64,000 nt of DNA from Branchiostoma floridae (taxonomy: Eukaryota; Chordata; Leptocardii; Amphioxiformes; Branchiostomatidae): the NCBI RefSeq assembly GCF_000003815.2, contig NC_049995.1, positions 14,102,262-14,166,261 on the forward strand, read 5' to 3'. Below the pieces are notes generated by a model. The model had not been told where the DNA came from. It saw only the letters and a list, made by a program, of their open reading frames with translations, and ran no database searches. Positions 54,401-64,000 of the stretch are shown piece by piece. Position numbers and translations under genes: made by a program. Numbering within the stretch: position 1 is the first letter of the stretch; every line of letters starts with the position of its first letter.

Positions 54401-57400
54401 ATGATCTATATGCACTTATAATATAAGTGCATATAGATTTACAGTTACAGTTACTAACTGTAAATCTAATTTTAAAAAAATCACCAAAACATATCCATAC
54501 AAAAAAAAATGTATCAAATTGAATGTTATTCAAGGCAGCTGGATTTTCTTCCTTTTGCAGGAAATTCCCCAACAAAAGAATGGGGATGATTGTGGTGTCT
54601 TTGTTTGCCAGGTATGACTGTTCTATTCATAACTCATTAAAGATGGTGAAATTTATTTGTTTATTCAAATATTTCCCTTAATGGCATCAACATTAGAGAG
54701 TTGCATGAGGTTTTACACCACCAGTACCTTGCTTGTTATACCTAACTGCACAGAGTGACCTAAAAACCAAGCCCTGAAAGATTGCTGTATGTAACTGCAG
54801 TTGTGCATGATGTAAGGAATGACTGTTAAACTGCTTGGCACACAACTAATCAGTACCTAGTACCTGAGCTCAGACAAGAAATACTGGCACATGTAGTCAT
54901 GCCTCGAAGTTTGAAGTTGACTTATCAACCTAGGATTGATGTGTACACTTTCCCAGAACTACAATTGTATCTAGATGCTCGATGTCATAAAGTACTGTCT
55001 ACCATTCTTATTACACATCCCGTACAAGACAGGTCATCAGTGTAAATTGTAACCAGCTGCTTCTGGACTGTAATATTGCTTTGAAGGTGTTGTGTTATGC
55101 CAAAGGGCAGTTTGGGTGTAATTTTGCTTATTGGGCTATACAATCATCTTTGTTTTATTAGTGGTTATACCAGCTATACAGAATGCATAATCAGGTCCAC
55201 TACTATTGCATCTTAGATTATAACTCTCTTTCTGTTTTTCCTTCAAGTATGCATTCCATCTTGCCAACAAGATACCCCTGAACTTTTCACAGGTAAGCCA
55301 ATTCAATACCATTTTGTCAGTTTTTGCAGCCAAGCATTTGATAACATTTTTGTCAGTATATGATGTGCAGCCAAGCAAGAGCACAATGTAGCATACAGTA
55401 CTTATCATGCAGTTCAGGTAATTGAATCCTTGGAATAGACAGAAGACATTTAGCTTTGCTGAGGGAAGGATATTATAGAAAATATATTGTAGATTCTAGT
55501 AATTAATCAATTTTCAAACATATGCGTTTTAGGATTTTGGATGTTCATGTACATGTACGTAATGTAAGGGTGTCCCTTTCATCCCATAGTCTACAAGTAC
55601 GTGATTGTACAAATGTAGCACTGCGTCACAGGGTTGTCATTCAAAAATTCTGATTTCCGATTTCCAACATAATTGTAGATTCCAGACCCAAGGTCAGCCG
55701 GGCCCCTAGTAGTGAGGAGTGGCCTGTTACATAAGCTTCAGACAGTGGCATTTGTGTTATACAGACTATGTGAATAGCAGAGGAGTTAAAGCCATGATAC
55801 TCAGTATTCCATTTCTACATTCATGAGTCAACAATGCACCTTAGTTTTTTAAGTTTCTTTTCAAATTTGCTTTATTCAAATTTATTTTGGTCTATCCAGG
55901 CAAACAGGGCAATGTTACTACATCTTGGTTGAAATGGAATTGGGGACATTTTCCCCCACATTAAATTGTTCTCATATGACATGTAAAATGGAGCGGAGAT
56001 GTGTTGACTTCATCAAATGTCTTATTTTTACTGTGTTGGAATGCAGATTTTCTATATAAAGCTAAAGCTGTAACGGATTATTTCTGCACCTGTGTATGTT
56101 TGGATAAGATGGAAATATCAAGCACATATTATCATTACCATCACATCAAGCTATTCTGTACTTCCTTATGTGTTGACCAATGAGACTCATTATCTATATT
56201 TTCTGCAGGCTGCAATTCCTAACATTCGTAAGTGGATGGCACTGGAGATACACAGTGGATCCCTGAGGTATCAAAATTTCCACTTCACTCTAGATTGCAA
56301 ATTGACATAAAAAAATATCTGTATCTGTATTTATATTGCCGGTATAGCCGCTGTTCGGCGTAACACACCAGCTTTGCAGGCACAACATCAAATTCAAGTG
56401 TACTCATGAATGTGCACAATCCCTTCTTCGCTAGGTTCTTAAACTTTGAAACTATATGTTTTCACCTTCTTGCTCGTGACATGACTTCTTGGATTTTGCA
56501 GGAAAGAGCGCATTAAGCTGTTACCACTTGAAGCAATGCCAACAAGAAGGTATGTGCTGTTCCATCTACTAGTCATATTTGACACTAAGAAAAATTACTT
56601 AATGCCAATGTGCAATGTAGTTTCTGCTAACTGATGTTGATTTACACTGAAAATGTTTTTTGTCTTCTTACTATTCTATACTGTAACAAATTGAATGTGT
56701 AATCTTCCATGATTTCTGTGGCCACATACATATGTTTCTTGCAATATCAATGAATGATCCTACCTTTAAATAGTGCAAGATGTAGTAACAATTCATTTTG
56801 TCAGAGACAGAAGTAAAGGATTTGGCTTATATGATTTGGGTTATCATGCTTGTCTCTATGCCATATTTTCTCCTGTTAAATTGTCTTACACCAGTTTTGT
56901 TTGTAATAAGCAAATCTTTGCTAAAGATGTATTTGTATTTTTTTATTAGCTACATTTTACATATTAACAAACTTTTGTTTCTTTATCTAGGAAAAAAGTG
57001 AGGGATGATTCAAAGAAGCCCCGTCACAGGTCTCCCCCACCAATGCCAGGACAGAGGTCATTACAATAACTTATAATTCGTTTGTGCACATGCAAACATA
57101 CTTGTATTATATCATAGATGAATATGCAATGTGGTTTTGTTCACTGTGCTTCAGTCTGTAAATCCAGGTAATGAAAGAGCCGATATTTCTAAGCAGGCCT
57201 CACAATTGTTTGTTCAGGCCAACAAAGTCATTGCTGTTCATGGTACCAAATGAATGCCTAATTGTGGACAATGTGCACTTACATGTACATTGTTACTTAT
57301 TACATGTCATAACTGTTGCAGGTGTGCCGTTATCGCGAGAGCGCTTCGTTCAGCCTTGGAGCACAGCCTGAACAGTAGTAGTTCTGGTAATGATGCAGAC

Positions 57401-60400
57401 ATAAGCAGTTGTGATACATCTTGTAAGTACACTTTCTGTTTAAGTGAGTTGATTTGTTGCATTAGCTTGTTGGTTATCAAGAATGAAATATACAATCTGG
57501 TAACAACATTCAATTTCAATTTTGTTAGACTTGCCAATAGAAATATACATTTCATCTGTTTCTGAGTGATGCAGATTTTTGTAACACACCACTATCCACC
57601 AATTGTTGGAGAGCAAAGTAGGGCACGCTCTTGTTGCTTTGTGAGGAAATGCCTCAAGGCAGACTTGAGTCTGAGGATAGCTTAAACATAATTGCATTAT
57701 TTTGTGTTCCCATTACATTTTACCTACTATCTATACTGCAATGGAAGTGCATGCACTTTGGGTCATCCCAAAAATGCTCATATATATACTAGTATAAGCT
57801 TGCAAAATTTATAAACATTTAATGGTAGAATTTTAGGTGAAATCAAATCTGCTATGAATTACTAGAAATTTCCAAAGGCATGCTATATAGTCCACTTGTA
57901 TTAAAGTCAAACAGGTACTAATATTTTGTCGGCTCAATCAAGCCTGTTTTGTTTTGACATACATGACATTGTACATTAATCATCATATTACAGTTGACGA
58001 TGATTCAACTTCGTCGCTGACAAGGCTGCTCACATCTACTCCAAAGGGAAAAACAAAGCCACACCTCTTCAAGAAGAAAAAAGGTACAATTTTCATGTTG
58101 ATGAAATATCACATAGAGAGCATTAACACTGCTCACTTACAGAAATTGTGATACTAGCAGTTGTTCAACAGAACAATAAAGAACAGCACTGGTGACAAGT
58201 GCACCTTGAAAAGCCATGATCATTCCATAATTATGTACAAGAATGAAATTAACTTGAAATAAAAAAAGTACCAATCTGTGTTACAGCTGAAAAGGCAAAA
58301 AGAGGGAAATATGCTCAGATGGGTACTTCAAGAGAAGCCATCACAACAGCCTGGACTACGTACTGTGGATGTGGCCAGGACTGTTGTGGGAAATTGGGGA
58401 CTGACATCATACGAGTTTGCAGGGATAAGTTTTGGAGCTATAATCAAGACAAACAACGAGAGTTTATCCAAGGGGCTCTGGAAGCAGGAGACAGGAGGAA
58501 AGATGGTGGATCATATGAGTTCAGCATCCAAGGCTACAAGATATGTGCCAGGGCTTGGTGTCTTGCACATGATGCAAAGAAGTCCAGGTAATGTCACCAC
58601 ACACATTACAGTACACTCAGACTACATGTAGCTGTTCCAAACCCAGAAGCTATCCAGTTTTGCCATCATCTATGGCAAATTTTCCATTTTTATGAAAATT
58701 TCTCTATATTTATCATTTAAAAAAGCAACCATATGTGGGAAGGGACTGGTACCCTGTACATTCGGCCCTCATTCAACGTGGCCATGGCCGCATTGGACAG
58801 GTGGCCATCTTGGGAAGTTTGCTTCATGCTCCTATAATTTTTTTGGGGGAAAAAAGTGGCCGTTATGGCCAGATGATCTGCTACTTCAAGAGGCTTAGGT
58901 TTGACTGTAGTTCATAGCCTAGTTTCAAACCACTCCAGACCAGGACCCAATGTCCCTTTTTAAAATATCTATGTAAGGTCAGGGCCTGAAGCACTTATCA
59001 GTTTTAGCATGTATTCCATAATACTGATAGAAGTAGGCTGAGGTATCAAATAAAACATAACGTTAGATATATTCTTGATGCTTTGCAATCCCTCTATATG
59101 CATTTTTTTTTAAATTTAGATATACGCATACATGTACTATCCTCTTCAAACCGTTACAGGTTCTATGAGATTGTAAAGGAATACGAGGCTGGAAAGAAGG
59201 TTGTGCCAGATCTACGGAATGGAATGAAGTATGAATCTCGTAGGTACTTAGAGGCCAAGCAGTGGCTAGGTGAATATGCCAAAAAATATGGTGACATCAT
59301 GCCAAACAGCAACAACATCCACCTGCCTCAGTGCCTTCAAAAGGTAGATGTATTCAACAGCTACCTGGAAGAGATGTCTTACGAGAACCATCTGCAACTA
59401 ACATGGTTCAAGGCCATGTGGAGAAAAGAGTTCCCTAACCTGAAAATTCCACCGGTAAGTACTGGATAATACTTCTATTACTTATTAAGTGTTATTCATT
59501 GTTTTAATTTTTTGAGGACAAGTGAATGTGACGTGGTCCTGACCCAAAGCATACTTACTTATACAAAAATCATTATTGTCCATAGGGAGGTACATTGTCA
59601 TGAGTAGGGGTGGGTACCGGTACAAAAAATTCAAGTACAGTCCAGGTCCAGAGGATCAGGTCCAGATCCAGATCTTGACCTAAATCTGGACCTAACTGTG
59701 AATGGAGGATACTCAAAACAATGGTCCATTTTGCTGCAAAGAAATCTGTTTGGTGGAGTATCCTACATGTACCTTCACGTAAACACTGCTAACTGCCTCT
59801 TTATAGAAAATTCGTAATAAGGCTGACTGTCAACTCTGGGGTTCAGAGTCATCTTTATCTCAAGTTTGGAGTTTGGACATACATACAAGGACATTTTGAC
59901 ATATCATCAATGCATGATAGATAAAATACCTAGGTCAACCCTTTTTCTGGAATTATGGCATCCAGAGGGCACAAGGTACAATGTACATTGTACATGTACT
60001 ACATATTAAAGTCTACTTGGCTCTTGTTACTTTTTTGGACCAATAAGCCTCAAAACATGTTAACACCTGCCGCCATATTGCCGGTATAATCTGTTCATAT
60101 GCATATCTTTCAAAATGTGGTATACTGAATTTTTTTCAGGTCCGGTCAAGTAAGAAAAAACAGTTTTGCACCAGTAAACTGCACCGGTACCCACTCCTAG
60201 CCATGACCCAAAGCATTATCATGGCCATAATCATAAACAGTGCATGGGGCTACAGAAATTACAAGTACAGTTGTACTTATAATATCCATCTTGAGTGCAA
60301 CAAGAGGTATGGAAAGTAGTAAGAAAACATTTTGCAATCAACTGATTTACTCACAGTTCTCATTCCACTTCTCAAAACATATGAATATGTTCTACAGATT

Positions 60401-62446
60401 TGTCAAACCATGCCTTTGAATTATCTTCTCCTTAGAGAAATCGTTTCACAAAATGTGATGAATGTGAGGAACTCAAGAAACAGTTAAAGGAGGCCAAGAT
60501 CGAGGATGACTTCAATGCATTGAGAGAACGAAGACAAAGCCACCTTCAACTTGCAAAGTAAGTGAGAACCTTCCAGTTAAAGACAGGTATTAAATTTCTA
60601 CATTTTGAAATCAATATTGCACCACTTTGAATGCATTTACCTGAGCATATTATCATCTTTCCAGATGGCATGAAGTAGAAAAAATATTTTTTTTCATGGA
60701 AGTATGTGGTTTGACTATGATGTTAAACTAATCTGAAAGTATAGCTAAAGTATCTAGATTAAGTTTGTAGATGACATGAGTATCTATATAAGTTTTGTTG
60801 TTACAAAGCAGTGACATACAATTTGATACACCTTGTCATCCTTGCAGCTCTGCACGCCAGAAATATTACAAACACATCAAGAAAGCAAAGCAGTACCCTG
60901 ACAATTACCTCAGCCTGATCATCGACAGCATGGATCAGAACAAAACAGCGTTGCCCCACTTTTCCACCCCGACCAAGGTAATCAATAATAAGCTGCTAAA
61001 GTACATGTCGGTCTGAACATATGCATTTATTCATTTTGTAGGGTTTATAACTACATGTATCAGTAATTGTTTTCATGGTTGTTTTTGTTTTGTAACAATG
61101 AGTAGCCCTTAGTATTGGCAAAACCTTTGTTTACAAGAACTAGGTGAACCACTTAGTAATAGTAAAATGCAGAACAATGTGTGTGCCTGCCTCCGCTGCA
61201 TGCACATGATAAAAGTGAAATCAAGAAGAAAGCAGCTCTGGCACTCGTGGAGAGGGATCTTGACGAATGTACTCTGCACCAACTAATGGGACACTTCTAC
61301 AAAGTCTGCCAGTGCAGAGTCCCATGTCTTATACATACCCTGCTCTACACGTGCAACCTGCCCACCATCAATTTAACACTATGCAGTGGCTCTCGCTCCG
61401 ACAATACCTATACTCTGTGGGTGTCGTCTTCAACAAAGAATAGTATAGCATGTTTCTTTGGCCATTTCTGTTCAACTCAGGCTATTTTTGACGGAGGTTT
61501 CGAAATAGAATAAGGGGTTCCATCTTGTTCTATTTGTTCGATATGACGTTCGATCAGGATCAGTCCATTGGATCATATGTCAATTTTGACTTAAACTGCA
61601 CAATGATTCTTTAGTTAATGATTTGATTTATAAACATTTGTGGTATGATATAAACATTTGTGGTATGATGAACTAAGGATGGAAATGATAGCCCACTGTT
61701 AACAAGTGACAGCAATTTTGCCTTTTTATAAAGAATGGACATTTATTAAACAAATCCTGTTTCAACTGATTAAAGAGGTCAATTCAAAGCACTACATGGG
61801 GTAAAACACTTTCTATTGCTAACAACAAGGATGTGATATGATTTAATACATGTATATTAGGTAAACCATCTTTCACATTTTTATCAGGTGCAAAATTGGA
61901 TAGATCTTGACTTTATCTGAATTCATCTAACCCAATACAGAATCAGTCATCACTGGAACAGATGAAAGTTCACCTAACAGGAGTGTTGGCACATGGACAA
62001 AGGAAGTCCTATGTGTATGCATGGACTTCCAAATACCGCATGGATGTGAACATCACGACAAACGTCCTGATTGATGTCCTAACAGACATTTCTAAGGTGA
62101 GGCCTAGTGATTAAGACCACCCTCCTTGACATTTTCCTATGTGATAATATGTCACTGATAAATTCCGTACAAATTTTTTAGGTCATACTGAATATTTCTA
62201 ATTTGTGATGAAGAAAATTAAGTCATGTATATTGGGAAATCAGTACTGCTCAATGGGAAAATGGTTTCTTGCGAAACTGTAACCTGCAACTAAGACCTTT
62301 AAATTTGTGCCATTGCCTTGCAGGCGAGAGGAGGTCGGCTACCCAGCACACTATATCTGCAACTGGACAACAGTGCAAAGGAGAATAAGAACAAATTCAT
62401 GATTGCTTTCTGCACTTGGCTGGTAAAACTGCAAGTCTTCCAGAAG
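48454..62446 (+). CDS. Ulp1/C48 SUMO-protease-like domain fused to a DUF7869-type RNase H-like transposase domain (3' end outside window)
   Basis: Exons: 48454-48537, 48913-49002, 50637-50681, 50888-50986, 51124-51186, 53614-53705, 54066-54141, 54561-54611, 55248-55292, 56209-56267, 56502-56549, 56991-57056, 57322-57422, 57994-58083, 58287-58587, 59160-59454, 60436-60557, 60848-60977, 61941-62096, 62324-62446. All keep phase: 712 codons without a stop, ending at a donor. Residues ~45-215 are a complete Ulp1-type cysteine protease: GEWVPDDIIEEYLEVI, NHWG (His123), LFDSL (Asp140), IPQQKNGDDCGVF (Gln188, Cys194). A basic linker follows, then CGCGQDCC (363-370), CDEC (542-545), LIIDSMDQNKTALPHF (Asp602) and LQLDNSAKENKNKF (Asp686). 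The last two look like the first two acidic sites of a transposase fold; the third site, usually near a GHTHED-like motif, was not found before 64000. Many introns suggest a domesticated gene. Confidence 0.8.
49388..49645 (+). mobile_element. 5S rRNA-derived SINE
   Basis: The head follows the 5S rRNA gene: GCTACGGCC at the start, GATCTCGGAAGTTAAGCAAC (box A region), AGTGCTTGGATGGGGGACC (box C) and GCTGTAGCC at the end (49388-49506). The middle is too diverged, and the sequence continues into a non-5S body (GGGACGTAAAACGGGGGTCC, GGGTACCTACTGGCTGGC) to about 49645. This is therefore an SINE3-like element rather than a 5S gene. It lies in the second intron of the protease-transposase gene. Confidence 0.75.
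52524..53062. mobile_element. 539-bp foldback transposon with 87-bp perfect inverted repeats and 9-bp target duplication
   Basis: The left arm starts CACCCTCACACTCAGGGTTG and the right arm ends with its reverse complement. By eye all 87 bases match. The exact 9-bp CCTAGATTC flanks the element on both sides (52515-52523 and 53063-53071). The interior has CpG-rich unique sequence and no gene. Perfect arms and duplication imply a recent insertion. Mutator-like elements make 9-bp duplications, so this is a probable MULE MITE. It lies in the intron between the His- and Asp-encoding exons of the protease domain. Confidence 0.9.
54404..54467. repeat. two overlapping perfect palindromes
   Basis: ATCTATATGCACTTATA (54404-54420) and its exact reverse complement (54422-54438) are separated by one base. 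The second arm overlaps a further inverted pair, AGATTTACAGTTA (54435-54447) and TAACTGTAAATCT (54455-54467). It is an intronic, cruciform-prone site. Confidence 0.85.
58725..58912. mobile_element. partial MITE of the CAGTCAAACCTG family
   Basis: The right end CTTAGGTTTGACTG (then TA) at 58899-58912 and inner GCATTGGACAGGTGGCCATC and AAGTGGCCGTTATGGCCAGA match the family at 16312 and 37672. The left terminus (GGGACTGGTACCCTGTACAT region) is degenerate. Confidence 0.6.
59605..60199. mobile_element. 595-bp hAT-like element, TAGGGGTGGGTACCGGT ends
   Basis: The left end TAGGGGTGGGTACCGGTAC and the right end, reverse complemented, TAGGAGTGGGTACCGGTGC differ at two positions. Flanking 8-mers GTCATGAG (59597-59604) and GCCATGAC (60200-60207) match at 6 of 8, compatible with an old hAT 8-bp duplication. 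The interior has CCAGATCCAGATC-type short repeats and no gene. Confidence 0.75.
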
Positions 62447-62994
62447 GTAAAAATGATCAGCTTTGATGACATTGTCTGACTGACATTTTGCAATATATAG
62501 CATGTATGCCAAATAGCATGGTAACTGTATTTGATGTCTAAAGTACATTATTTCAATCACCTTAGAACTAGCTCCCTGGCAAAAATTCTACAAATTCTGG
62601 AGCCTTAACTTCTTATCGGCACAGTCTTTTGTTTCTTGACAGATTCATACATAATCATACTCATTGAGCACAATTTTCAAATGTGAAGTCCCCTTGATAG
62701 CCAAAAGTCTACAATCAGCCTGTAAATGGATTGAGAAAGAAAGTGAGCTCAGGTACTTATTAGGGATTGTGTTAAAGATTCCTCACACCCTTGGCACATG
62801 ATATGAATAATTAATATGGTGTCAAAGCAGTCTAGTTACGAACATCCTTTTACCTACTGCCATTAAGTGAAAATTGAATGTCAAATACCCAATATGCAAA
62901 AAATAGCGATCACCTGTATATTGAGCTTTAACTCAGCGAACAAAACTGAGAAGACAAACAAACCTTTAGAAATACCACAAAGTATTTAGACTTA

Positions 62995-63730
62995 GACCCC
63001 ATTCACACTAAAAAAACGATTCGAATAAAACATGTAAATTTAGCAGTGTGAACGCTCCCAAATCACTTGGATTTCATTGAAACGAATCCTTCGCGATCCA
63101 CCTCGGGAAGGTGGATAGAACTGGGGCAAGTGGATAGAAATGCGCTGCGGGGAGTCTCGATTCGTGCGATTCGGCAGTGTGAACGCGCAAATGGATAGGA
63201 TTCCGCTTGCTCCGATGTTCATTCAGGAACTTGGGGTCTTAGTTCGCATCGCACGGGAAACACAACACACGCCAGATCGCTTAATTTTTCAGCTAGCATT
63301 TTCCGCCGTGTTTCACTTGCAACAACAATGAGCATAAAGAAAGAGGAGTCACCATTTGCCAAATTGACAACCGAATAAACGAAGCTGCTCGTTTTCATCT
63401 GGGAGTGGGAGGAGTCGCAGAAAAAGCTCGGAAGGTCCATAAAAACAGGGACATTTATGAAGATACATCTAAAGGAATGGCGGAGTTAAGAAATCCCTTG
63501 ACCAGTGCAGAAATAGAGTGAAGAAACTAACCACCAACTACTGCAAGACGTAGCGATACGTCTGTGAAACGCAACTAACGTTTTATTCGGATAAGACTGA
63601 GGGCGCACTAATCGGATTATCGAAGAGCAGTGTTAACACAATTTTGGATCGGATAGAAATTTTTTTATTCGGATAGATGTTTTATTCGAATCGTTTTTCT
63701 AAGTGTGAACGGGTTCTTGTGAACGGGGTC
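62995..63730. mobile_element. 736-bp PIF/Harbinger-like MITE with TTA target duplication
   Basis: The left end GACCCCATTCACACTAAAAA continues with ACGATTCGAATAAAA. The right end holds the same motif inverted (TTTTATTCGAATCG) and closes GTGAACGGGGTC, with a partly doubled AAGTGTGAACGGG. TTA flanks both ends (62992-62994, 63731-63733), fitting the TWA target of PIF/Harbinger. No transposase is present. Confidence 0.75.
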
Positions 63731-64000
63731 TTATAGTCTGGTGGCAGAGACCGATAAGCATGCAATGCGGTTCATACAAAGTTTTTCTGCTGTTTCCATA
63801 CCTCTGAGGTGTGCTCTATCAGAATCTGGATGATGCCACTCTGTCATCATTTGGCAATCCGCACAATATGCAAATTAAGGCGGCCTTTAAGGAAATTCTT
63901 GTTTTCGTCAATATCTCAGTAACCACACATGGTATCAAATTGATTTTGGTATCTATCACCATGTTTTGAGGGGTAAAGAATCAGATAAAGCCATTTTAGT
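63731..64000. other. no exon recognised; presumed intron of the protease-transposase gene
   Basis: I looked for a continuation in phase 0 carrying a GHTHED-like motif and did not see one. The gene therefore probably continues past 64000. Confidence 0.4.

Noticed and set aside
61181-61513. 110-codon frame within an intron
   Set aside because: It has no splice sites that fit the gene's phase and no recognised motif. It could be a relic, but support is lacking.

Overview
The window looks like invertebrate chordate DNA, most likely amphioxus (Branchiostoma). This is an inference from intron-rich genes with GT-AG junctions, short TG/AC-rich motifs such as repeated ACATGTAC, and many small transposons and tRNA-type SINEs in almost every intron. 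It is not prokaryotic: no operons, Shine-Dalgarno sites or long uninterrupted genes were seen. I rebuilt gene models by hand from splice sites and reading phase; unless noted, every junction listed keeps frame.

Layout. (1) 286-15943 (+): last seven exons of a CAMSAP gene (microtubule minus-end binding), ending in the CKK domain. Its large intron holds a ~10 kb DNA transposon (about 4040-14106) with GC-rich inverted ends, a KDZ-type transposase gene (-) and a divergent second gene (+) of unknown function. (2) 15944-21293: mostly gene-free, with a ~70 bp minisatellite and small transposons. (3) 21294-27830 (-): nine-exon gene for a 359-residue protein with an acidic N-terminus. It is unrecognised, but an RFX X-box upstream suggests a ciliary role. 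(4) About 29580-35619 (+): a Schlafen-like (SLFNL1-type AlbA_2) gene, head-to-head with the previous one. (5) 35620-42717: repeats, MITEs and a SINE. (6) 42718-45773 (+): a four-exon, 597-residue acidic/coiled-coil protein. (7) 48454-62446 and beyond (+): at least 20 exons encoding a Ulp1/C48 SUMO-protease-like domain fused to a cysteine-rich region and an RNase H-like, DUF7869-type transposase domain. The 3' end lies outside the window.

Themes. Two unrelated transposase-type genes are intact in frame: one inside a recognisable transposon, the other spread over 14 kb of introns like a host gene. Several exons in the CAMSAP and SLFNL1-like genes have partial, splice-site-containing copies in neighbouring introns. 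Two foldback elements carry exact 9-bp target duplications. A 5S-rRNA-derived SINE and several Tc1-, hAT- and Harbinger-like MITEs are also present. The CKK-encoding exon 5 of CAMSAP has one base too many, which is either a frameshift or a sequence error.
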